From positions 1 through 32,952 of IMG/VR virus record IMGVR_UViG_3300032117_000101: a stretch of 32,952 nt of DNA; one strand, 5' to 3'. The notes under the pieces were generated by a model, which was not told the origin of the DNA, ran no database searches, and saw nothing but the letters and a program-made list of their open reading frames with translations. This document shows positions 21,155 through 26,700 of the stretch, piece after piece. The translations under genes and the position numbers were made by a program. Position 1 is the stretch's first letter, and every line of letters starts with the position of its first letter. Source of the DNA: a virus.

Positions 21155-21470
21155 TCCAAACGATGCGATACAGTTTATCTATACTAAAGCACCTGAGTAT
21201 GCGAAAGCTAAAGGTGAATTGGCGCAACTCGAAACCTTTAAGTCTAGTCTTAAAGCAATCAAGATGGCGCAAGCGGATCAATCTACAATGGCAGCTAAAG
21301 AAATGGAGGCATACCGCAGCCCTGAATACCAGGAGTTATGTAAGGCCATTGGAGCAGCCACTGAAAAAGCAGAAAAGTTAAAATGGCAACTTGAAGCAGC
21401 CAAAATGCGTTTTGAGGCTTGGCGCACAGAACAAGCTACTAACAGATTTATTGAGAAAGCAACACAATGA
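21138..21470 (+). CDS. Helical phage protein of unknown function
   Basis: 110 residues, almost entirely helical and charged: Q-F-I-Y-T-K-A-P-E-Y-A-K-A-K-G-E-L near 12-28, then A-A-T-E-K-A-E-K-L-K-W-Q-L-E-A-A-K-M near 72-89, ending near a W-R-T-E-Q motif. Similar coiled-coil proteins occur beside phage recombination nucleases. It starts immediately after the overprinted frame's stop and overlaps the next gene by ATGA. No catalytic motif is visible. Confidence 0.75.
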   Translation: MNKEYDPNDAIQFIYTKAPEYAKAKGELAQLETFKSSLKAIKMAQADQSTMAAKEMEAYRSPEYQELCKAIGAATEKAEKLKWQLEAAKMRFEAWRTEQATNRFIEKATQ

Positions 21471-21634
21471 CATCAGATTATGCAGAAAACCTACTTAAAC
21501 TTAACAGACTTACAAAACACTTTCTCAATGCTGTTTTAAAGAATAAAAACTCTGAAGCCTATTTAATTGCTTGCATGATTACTGAAACAGCGCAAGAGTT
21601 AGAAGATTGGGCGAGTAAAAACAGTGTCCACTAA
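21467..21634 (+). CDS. Small acidic protein of unknown function
   Basis: 55 residues, M-T-S-D-Y-A-E-N-L-L-K to W-A-S-K-N-S-V-H, with a helical core (A-Y-L-I-A-C-M-I-T-E-T-A-Q-E-L-E). The start overlaps the previous stop as ATGA. The end overlaps the GTG start of the nuclease gene by 11 bases. Coupling on both sides is the main evidence for translation. Confidence 0.65.
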   Translation: MTSDYAENLLKLNRLTKHFLNAVLKNKNSEAYLIACMITETAQELEDWASKNSVH

Positions 21635-21899
21635 ACATGAAAAAGAACACTACAGAAAAGTTGCTGAATTGGGATGCTCATTATGTCGGCATCAAGGCAA
21701 CGAAGGAACAAGCGCAGAGCTCCATCACATTAGACGAGGTAATATCCCTCGCACTCAAGCACCCGTCATTCCGCTTTGCCCCTACCATCATCGAGGCTCA
21801 AATACCTCAATTCATGGAATGGGGCGTAAGCGATTTGAAAGGGAGTATGGGGTATCTGAAGAACAGCTACTTGAGCAAACCCTGGAACTAATTAGCTGA
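21624..21899 (+). CDS. Ref-like RecA-dependent HNH nuclease
   Basis: 91 residues from GTG 21624. Motifs: C-S-L-C (18-21), L-H-H-I-R-R-G (33-39), P-L-C-P-Y-H-H-R-G (50-58) and I-H-G-M-G-R-K-R-F. Paired Cys and His residues are the zinc/HNH core of the Ref family, represented in phage P1, which cuts DNA in RecA filaments during recombination. It lacks the basic N-terminal extension of P1 Ref. It ends the replication operon. Confidence 0.8.
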   Translation: MSTKHEKEHYRKVAELGCSLCRHQGNEGTSAELHHIRRGNIPRTQAPVIPLCPYHHRGSNTSIHGMGRKRFEREYGVSEEQLLEQTLELIS

Positions 21900-21937
21900 T
21901 AAAATAATGATGAGGGAAAGTGCATTTATTAACCCCG

Positions 21938-21959
21938 ATGCTTCACATACATCAAGCAT
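21938..21959. other. Hairpin between convergent operons
   Basis: ATGCTT (21938-21943) and AAGCAT (21954-21959) with a 10-base loop lie in the 71-base gap between two convergent genes. There is no T-tract, so it is only a possible terminator. Confidence 0.25.
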
Positions 21960-21970
21960 TAGTACCTCAA

Positions 21971-22318
21971 CTACAATTCCAATGGATCAAAACCTAATTC
22001 AAACGAAATTCGGTGCGCTCTATTGCGAAAGTCCTTATCGTGGTGTGTCCATTTTGAAGTTTTGTGCCTACTCATGTGGATGCACTCATGGCAAAGAACT
22101 CGAATTACTGTATCCAAATGACTACAACGAGCAGCCGAAATAGTAATTGTATGTTCGTATTTACCGCCATCATCGTATAAATAAGAACCCATTAAAGCTG
22201 GGTCTTTGTCCACAATAAAGCAAATTTCTTCGGGTAAAGGCATATTCCACCTATCAAAAGGTTTCATACAGTAAATAGCACTGTATAAATTTTTAAGAAT
22301 AGCTGGTGTTAGTTTCAT
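21971..22318 (-). CDS. SprT-like zinc metallopeptidase
   Basis: 115 residues. V-L-C-H-E-C-I-H (74-81) contains the H-E-x-x-H zinc site, and W-T-H-H-D-K-D-F (90-97) offers the third ligand, as in SprT-like phage proteins. The size is a minimal catalytic domain, without the usual C-terminal zinc ribbon. The substrate is unknown; SprT relatives can cleave DNA-bound proteins. A rightward frame on the other strand here lacks family features. It follows the metallophosphoesterase gene by 19 bases. Confidence 0.8.
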   Translation of the reverse strand: MKLTPAILKNLYSAIYCMKPFDRWNMPLPEEICFIVDKDPALMGSYLYDDGGKYEHTITISAARCSHLDTVIRVLCHECIHMSRHKTSKWTHHDKDFRNRAHRISFELGFDPLEL

Positions 22319-22335
22319 GCTTTCATGCCTTCATG
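22310..22335. repeat. Triple CATGAA repeat at a gene start
   Basis: On the minus strand, GCATGAAG, GCATGAAA and GCATGAAA follow each other before the peptidase coding region. Only the third ATG (22318) is in frame; the first two would end at once. Confidence 0.5.
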
Positions 22336-22337
22336 CG

Positions 22338-23291
22338 TTAAACACGATGAATTTTTCCTCTAAAGTCGACTTCATCTTCCCCATGCACTCTGATAATCTC
22401 AGGCTGAAGTAATTTGCTGCGGTCAAAAGTAAGCATTACAAACCCTGAATTCCAATCTTTAGGGGTATCTTCAGTATAAGCAAATTGCTGACCATTAGGA
22501 TCAGCTAAAGTGCCTGTTTGAACCCCCCAACGAGTGCCGTTGTAATCATTGTAAGGAATAGACGAAAGCACATGGGTATGGCCTGTAATCATATTCACAC
22601 CAGAATTGACTGCGTTATTCCTACCTCCTGTCCAGCCACCTTTCCAGCGATGTTTAATGCAAGTGTCTTCATTTACCCAAAACGACCAGCAAGGCTGCCA
22701 CATAGGGAAATAATCACGCAATGAAGTGCCACGCACACCTTCAAACGATGGAAGATTAGCAATAATGGTCATTTCCAGCCTTTGGTCATGGTTTCCCATA
22801 GGCCAAAACAATTTAGCACCTTTGGCTACAGCTTCAATTTCACCCAAATAATATTGGCAAGCATCTAATTCTTCTTTGACTGTTGGGACTTTATTCCAAT
22901 CTTGACGAGGAAAGCGGCTTAAATTTGCGCCATCCAGTGCATCCCCATTACAAACGATGGCAGTAGGTCTAAACTCCTTTATCATCTCCAAAAGGGCTTT
23001 AAACGCTGTTGTAGTCTCGTCAGGCCAAAAGTGAGCATCCGAAAATACAATTACTCTGCCTTTTTCTATATCCATTCCTCTACGGGTATGCCCTGTAGTT
23101 TGAACAATTTTTTTTAATGGATCAAACCTTTGGTCATCTAATGACGGCAATGAAATTTTATGTCTTTGTTCAATAGAACGTCTGCGGTTATATATTGCTC
23201 GTTCTGTTATGCCAGTTTTCTGTGACATTTTAATTGCTGAATTACATTCCCGCCAAATTGCAATCCATTCTTCATCAGTCAAGTGATACAT
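22338..23291 (-). CDS. Calcineurin-like metallophosphoesterase
   Basis: 317 residues. D-A-H (85-87), G-D (116-117), G-N-H-D (166-169) and G-H-T-H (237-240) form the two-metal active site of calcineurin-like phosphoesterases. Residues 1-40 resemble a helix-turn-helix (E-W-I-A-I-W-R-E-C ... T-G-I-T-E-R-A-I-Y-N-R-R). Phage members of this type may act on nucleic acids, but no partner nuclease subunit such as an SbcC-like ATPase is visible, so substrate is open. AAAGGG precedes the ATG. Confidence 0.85.
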   Translation of the reverse strand: MYHLTDEEWIAIWRECNSAIKMSQKTGITERAIYNRRRSIEQRHKISLPSLDDQRFDPLKKIVQTTGHTRRGMDIEKGRVIVFSDAHFWPDETTTAFKALLEMIKEFRPTAIVCNGDALDGANLSRFPRQDWNKVPTVKEELDACQYYLGEIEAVAKGAKLFWPMGNHDQRLEMTIIANLPSFEGVRGTSLRDYFPMWQPCWSFWVNEDTCIKHRWKGGWTGGRNNAVNSGVNMITGHTHVLSSIPYNDYNGTRWGVQTGTLADPNGQQFAYTEDTPKDWNSGFVMLTFDRSKLLQPEIIRVHGEDEVDFRGKIHRV

Positions 23292-23346
23292 AAATACCCT
23301 TTTGGTGTAAAGTTACTAAATACTAACTGATTATTGCTAAATATCA

Positions 23347-23631
23347 ATGACTTATGCAAAACGAGTGGATACTAATCACGCTGTTGTTGTTAAAACACTA
23401 CGGGATTTTGGTTGTTCAGTATTTGATACCAGTGCTGTTGGTCGTGGGTTTCCCGATATTGTTGTGGGAAAAAATCAAAAAACAGTTCTCGTAGAAATCA
23501 AAAAAGACAGCAAAGCAAAGTTTACTCCAGCCCAGCAAGCATTTATGTTAAATTGGCAAGGATCAACAGTAGTGCGAATACATGACATCGAGGGCGCAAT
23601 AAATCTCGTAAAAATACTTGATAATGTGTAA
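23347..23631 (+). CDS. VRR-NUC type PD-(D/E)XK nuclease
   Basis: 94 residues. R-G-F-P-D-I-V-V-G (33-41) and V-L-V-E-I-K-K-D (47-54) supply the Asp and Glu-x-Lys of the active site; F-T-P-A-Q-Q-A-F (60-67) contributes the usual Gln. Minimal VRR-NUC proteins act on branched or flapped DNA, possibly resolving recombination intermediates before packaging. No clear ribosome binding site precedes the ATG. It is transcribed divergently from the metallophosphoesterase. Confidence 0.85.
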   Translation: MTYAKRVDTNHAVVVKTLRDFGCSVFDTSAVGRGFPDIVVGKNQKTVLVEIKKDSKAKFTPAQQAFMLNWQGSTVVRIHDIEGAINLVKILDNV

Positions 23632-23645
23632 AATAGTATTATTAT
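23618..23645 (+). promoter_or_regulatory. Rightward promoter candidate
   Basis: TTGATA (23618-23623), 16 bases, TATTAT (23640-23645), overlapping the nuclease stop. It is upstream of the gene at 23681 and could drive the packaging block. Confidence 0.5.
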
Positions 23646-23680
23646 TCGTAGTGTATTAACCCCATCTTAAAGGAAAAATC

Positions 23681-23947
23681 ATGGGAATTATGGATTCAAG
23701 CAAAGGCGCAAAAGGCGCAACTGGCGAGAAGTTACCTAAAGGTGCTACTTCTTCTGATATGTCTGGCGAGCGCAAAATGAAACTCGTTGGCGGTGTAGCA
23801 ATGGGCAAAATGGATGCTTTAGGTTCACGCCCAATGAGCCATGCTGGAAACTTTGAAGGTCATTTAGGCGAATTGAACGATGGCAATATGGGTGAGCGTG
23901 AGTGCTACAGCCATAAACGTGTTCCACACGCACAAGACGAGAAGTAA
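23681..23947 (+). CDS. Small Gly/Lys-rich protein, unknown function
   Basis: 88 residues with strong AAAGGAAAAATC-ATG. Residues 8-25 are Lys/Gly/Ala-rich (K-G-A-K-G-A-T-G-E-K), and the rest is Met/Gly/Asn-rich with E-R-E-C-Y-S-H-K-R-V-P-H near the end. It is probably largely disordered. The strong site suggests abundant product. I do not recognise a family. Confidence 0.65.
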   Translation: MGIMDSSKGAKGATGEKLPKGATSSDMSGERKMKLVGGVAMGKMDALGSRPMSHAGNFEGHLGELNDGNMGERECYSHKRVPHAQDEK

Positions 23948-23955
23948 TTAAAACT

Positions 23956-23991
23956 AAGCCCCATAGTCCTCGGTAAAGGGCTACAGGGCTT
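23956..23991. other. Hairpin AAGCCC/GGGCTT in an intergenic gap
   Basis: AAGCCC (23956-23961) can pair with GGGCTT (23986-23991); an alternative pairing uses GGGCT at 23978. It lies between the Gly/Lys-rich gene and groES-like gene. No T-tract follows. Confidence 0.3.
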
Positions 23992-24019
23992 ATAACCACA
24001 ACAATAGGGTAATATTGAG

Positions 24020-24346
24020 ATGGCTGAAGAAATTGTAACATTTAAGCCGCTGGGGGATAAGATAATTGTCCGCCCAGATGTTCGTGTTTTAAGCGATGTT
24101 ATTTATGTGAATAACAAAGAAGCTGAGAACATGGGAACAGTAGTAGCAGTCGGCCCAGGAAAGAAGCTGTCTGCTGATAGACGTGAAGCAATGCCTATTA
24201 GCGTAGGTGCTCGTATCAGATTTGGTACGATGAACGATGATCCTAAAGAGGAGTATTTAAAGTTCACGCCAATTACACACAATGGCGAAAAATGCGTGTT
24301 GATGTCGTGGCAGGATGTTTGCTGGATAGATGGGGAAGAACAATGA
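24020..24346 (+). CDS. GroES-like co-chaperonin
   Basis: 108 residues. F-K-P-L-G-D-K-I-I-V-R-P-D (8-20) and G-T-V-V-A-V-G-P-G-K (39-48) followed by V-G-A-R-I-R-F-G are characteristic of Cpn10. The segment between, about residues 21-37, would be the mobile loop contacting GroEL. No GroEL is encoded, so it probably works with the host chaperonin to fold coat protein, as T4 gp31 does for its own. It stands a few genes upstream of terminase. Confidence 0.8.
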   Translation: MAEEIVTFKPLGDKIIVRPDVRVLSDVIYVNNKEAENMGTVVAVGPGKKLSADRREAMPISVGARIRFGTMNDDPKEEYLKFTPITHNGEKCVLMSWQDVCWIDGEEQ

Positions 24347-24684
24347 TTAAATGGCTTAAATCTTTATTTGTTAAGAAAATTATCATTAAATTAGATGATT
24401 TTCCATTAGACCCTGATAAATTAAGAAAACAGCGACTTGAGCAATTATTTGCTGAAGATCGCCCAAAGAAGCGACCAAGACTTTATAAACAAGCAACAAT
24501 AGTAACTACAGGCGAATTGCCCAAGGAGAAAAAAGTGCCACTTAAGAAATCAACAAGCAAAAAAGCGTTTGAATCTAATATCAAAACAGAAGTAAAAGCT
24601 GGTAAACCAGTTAAGCAAGCTGTTGCCATCGCCTACAGCGAAAAGCGTGAAGCAGCAAAGAAAACAACCAAAAAGGCTAAATAA
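24343..24684 (+). CDS. Basic two-part phage protein with a possible internal start
   Basis: 113 residues from the ATG at 24343, which overlaps the GroES-like stop as ATGA. The N-terminal part has M-I-K-W-L-K-S-L-F-V-K-K and a D-F-P-L-D-P segment. The C-terminal part, P-L-K-K-S-T-S-K-K-A-F ... A-G-K-P-V-K-Q-A-V-A-I-A-Y-S-E-K-R-E-A, resembles a small stand-alone protein in other phages. A strong AAGGAG and GTG precede exactly this part. Function unknown, possibly DNA-associated from its charge. Confidence 0.7.
   Translation: MIKWLKSLFVKKIIIKLDDFPLDPDKLRKQRLEQLFAEDRPKKRPRLYKQATIVTTGELPKEKKVPLKKSTSKKAFESNIKTEVKAGKPVKQAVAIAYSEKREAAKKTTKKAK
24535..24684 (+). CDS. Possible internally initiated 49-residue product
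   Basis: GTG at 24535, in frame with the 113-residue protein, lies six bases after AAGGAG (24523-24528). The product would begin M-P-L-K-K-S-T-S-K-K, the usual start of the stand-alone small basic family as I remember it. Both long and short forms may be made. Confidence 0.45.
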   Translation: MPLKKSTSKKAFESNIKTEVKAGKPVKQAVAIAYSEKREAAKKTTKKAK

Positions 24685-24875
24685 TGAACATAGAACAAAA
24701 AGTAGTCACTTTTACTATTGCTCAAATTAATGAATTATTGGCAGAATTGGGAAAAATCCCATTTATGCACTCAGCACATCTAATCGCTGGAATCAAGCAA
24801 ATTGCAGAGCCACAGCTTACTGCTACTATTCCATCTGAAAAACCAGTAGCTGAACCTGACATTTCTTTATCATGA
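24684..24875 (+). CDS. Small phage protein of unknown function
   Basis: 63 residues, starting in a TAATG overlap and ending in ATGA with the next gene. V-V-T-F-T-I-A-Q-I-N-E-L-L-A-E-L-G-K-I-P-F (7-27) is followed by an A-H-L-I-A-G-I-K-Q helix. Small proteins of this pattern are common near packaging genes, with no known function. Confidence 0.65.
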   Translation: MNIEQKVVTFTIAQINELLAELGKIPFMHSAHLIAGIKQIAEPQLTATIPSEKPVAEPDISLS

Positions 24876-25033
24876 ATCCAGTAGAAAGCCTTAATCTCGT
24901 AATTAAAGAGTTGCAAGAACTTGTTGTTTTTTTACAACAAAAGCCAGTAACTCCACAAGAGCATACGCACATGGAATCTCGTACAGATCATGGCAATACA
25001 TACACTGTACAAGTAGAAGATAATGTTGCGTAA
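24872..25033 (+). CDS. Small protein of unknown function
   Basis: 53 residues, M-N-P-V-E-S-L-N-L-V to V-E-D-N-V-A. ATGA couples it to the previous gene. A helix (L-V-I-K-E-L-Q-E-L-V-V-F-L-Q-Q) is followed by a polar tail. The coding sequence contains a TTGTTGT/ACAACAA inverted repeat, and its stop lies inside the next palindrome. Confidence 0.6.
   Translation: MNPVESLNLVIKELQELVVFLQQKPVTPQEHTHMESRTDHGNTYTVQVEDNVA
24921..24940. promoter_or_regulatory. TTGTTGT-N6-ACAACAA dyad inside a coding region
   Basis: Perfect seven-base arms around six T. It is related to the recurring TGTTGTA palindrome but has a wider centre. As RNA it would be a hairpin. Being within a gene, it may be a coincidence of the codons. 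Confidence 0.3.
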
Positions 25034-25041
25034 ATACAACA
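25024..25041. promoter_or_regulatory. TGTTGCG-TAAA-TACAACA palindrome upstream of the terminase genes
   Basis: Two mismatches from perfect symmetry, overlapping the stop of the 53-residue gene and 24 bases before the small terminase start. No good -10 is at 17 bases, so it may be an operator alone. Its reverse complement closely matches the site at 26647. Confidence 0.5.
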
Positions 25042-25064
25042 CTTTTTCTTTTTAAATCAAAAAT

Positions 25065-25364
25065 ATGGACACTGAGTTAGATAGAAACGCCAAGATTGCT
25101 GAAAGCATGAAAGGAAATAAGAACGCTACGAAGAATAAGCTGTTCTTAGATCAGATCAAGCGTCATTTAACTCAGAATCCACAAAAGCTAGAAAAGATCG
25201 TTGAAGGCTTAGTCGAAGCTGCAATGGATCAAGAATCTTGGGCTGTTAAAGAAATTATGGATCGTGTCGATGGCAAAGCGCATCAATCAACTAGCATAGA
25301 AGATGCAGAAGGCAATAACCTCTTGCAAGCTATTGAAGTCAGGTTTGTAAAGCCAAGTGAGTGA
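25065..25364 (+). CDS. Putative terminase small subunit
   Basis: 99 residues. M-K-G-N-K-N-A-T-K (15-23) is followed by helices with W-A-V-K-E-I-M-D-R-V-D-G-K-A (59-72), a pattern of small proteins directly upstream of large terminase in many phages. TerS recognises the packaging site and regulates the ATPase. There is no clear ribosome binding site. The end overlaps the GTG start of the large subunit by 8 bases. The function comes mostly from position. Confidence 0.6.
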   Translation: MDTELDRNAKIAESMKGNKNATKNKLFLDQIKRHLTQNPQKLEKIVEGLVEAAMDQESWAVKEIMDRVDGKAHQSTSIEDAEGNNLLQAIEVRFVKPSE

Positions 25365-26646
25365 AATCACCCAAGAACTTAGGGAAGCGATTGGACAAGT
25401 CGAGTTTCCTTATAAACTTCAGATGCTTTTCGAGCCTTGTCGCTATAAAGTTCTTTATGGAGGTAGGGGCGGTGCTAAGTCTTGGGGTGTTGCTCGTGCT
25501 TTGCTGGTTATTGGAGTTAAAAAACCTACTCGTGTCCTTTGCGCTCGGGAATTCCAAAACTCGATAGGCCAATCTGTTCATAAACTGCTATCAGATCAAA
25601 TCATTGCGCTAAAACTAGAATCATTCTATGAAATTACACAGAACTCCATTAGGGGGAAGAACGGGACAGAGTTTGCGTTCGTTGGGCTTAAGAACAATGT
25701 CACAAACATCAAGTCCTATGAGGGTGTGGATATATGCTGGGTCGAAGAAGCACAGAGCGTATCTAAAACATCGTGGAACATTCTTATACCTACGATCCGT
25801 AAAGAACAATCAGAAATATGGGTTACTTTCAACCCAGAACTCGAATCAGACGAAACCTATCAAAGATTTGTTCTCAACCCGCCTGAAAATTGCAAGGTTG
25901 AAAAGATTAATTGGTCAGACAATCCTTGGTTTCCTGATACGCTAAGACTTGAGAAAGATGCATTATTTAGCAGAGACAGAGAAGCCTACAACACAGTTTG
26001 GGAAGGTTTATGCCGTCAGACAGTAGATGGTGCTGTTTTCGCCAAAGAAATGACAATGGCAGACCTACAAGGAAGGATAACAAATGTACCTTACGATCCA
26101 ATTAAACCTGTTCACGCTGTATTTGATTTGGGCTGGGCAGATGCTACTGCTATTTGGTTTGTTCAGTTTATTGCTCAAGAAGTTCGATTGATCCGTTACT
26201 ACGAGAACAGCCAAGAGACAATAGCCCATTATCTTGCTAAAATGCAGTCCTATGGATATGTATACGACACTTTATGGCTACCTCATGACGCAGGGAATAA
26301 GACTTTATCCTCAAATGGCAAATCTATTGAAGAAATCGTCAGAGCTACAGGCTACAACACTAGAGTTATTGAGCGCACACCAATCGCTGATTCAATCAAT
26401 GCTGCAAGGCTGATGTTCAATAAGTGCTGGTTTGACCGCACAAATACACACGATGGTTTGCAGTGCCTAAGACATTACCGATATGACGTTGATCCCGATA
26501 CAAAACAATTCTCACAAAGACCATTGCACGATAACTACTCACATGGAGCAGATGCTTTCCGTTACATCGGCCTTATGGTTAACGAACCAAGAAAACCAGC
26601 AAAGCCAAAGGGAACATACCAACTGCCCTCAAGCTGGATGGGATAA
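25357..26646 (+). CDS. Terminase large subunit
   Basis: 429 residues from GTG 25357. Walker A G-G-R-G-G-A-K-S (35-42) and Walker B V-D-I-C-W-V-E-E-A-Q (124-133) give the packaging ATPase. The C-terminal nuclease has acidic residues at Asp257 (V-F-D-L-G-W), Asp311 (P-H-D-A-G-N-K) and Asp399 (H-G-A-D-A-F-R-Y). The type is PBSX/P22-like. It docks on the portal, pumps DNA and cuts it. Its GTG start lies within the small-subunit gene, so expression is coupled. Confidence 0.95.
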   Translation: MSEITQELREAIGQVEFPYKLQMLFEPCRYKVLYGGRGGAKSWGVARALLVIGVKKPTRVLCAREFQNSIGQSVHKLLSDQIIALKLESFYEITQNSIRGKNGTEFAFVGLKNNVTNIKSYEGVDICWVEEAQSVSKTSWNILIPTIRKEQSEIWVTFNPELESDETYQRFVLNPPENCKVEKINWSDNPWFPDTLRLEKDALFSRDREAYNTVWEGLCRQTVDGAVFAKEMTMADLQGRITNVPYDPIKPVHAVFDLGWADATAIWFVQFIAQEVRLIRYYENSQETIAHYLAKMQSYGYVYDTLWLPHDAGNKTLSSNGKSIEEIVRATGYNTRVIERTPIADSINAARLMFNKCWFDRTNTHDGLQCLRHYRYDVDPDTKQFSQRPLHDNYSHGADAFRYIGLMVNEPRKPAKPKGTYQLPSSWMG

Positions 26647-26677
26647 TGTTGTACAAACGCAACAAATGTCTTAAAAT
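26647..26677 (+). promoter_or_regulatory. Portal-gene promoter with overlapping palindrome
   Basis: TGTTGTA-CAAA-CGCAACA (26647-26664) contains the -35 TTGTAC (26649-26654). A -10 TAAAAT (26672-26677) is 17 bases downstream. The start near 26684 gives a 17-base leader with AAGGAAT before the portal ATG. This is one of the best supported members of the family. Confidence 0.55.
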
Positions 26678-26700
26678 CGGGCAATAAATAAGGAATATCT

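Noticed and set aside
21907-22143. Rightward 78-residue frame opposite the metallopeptidase
   Set aside because: The opposite strand has H-E-x-x-H and operon context; this frame has no family features and is antisense to it.
25065-25364. Frame-breaking at the terminase junction
   Set aside because: The small-subunit stop and large-subunit GTG overlap by 8 bases, which is ordinary translational coupling rather than a frameshift.
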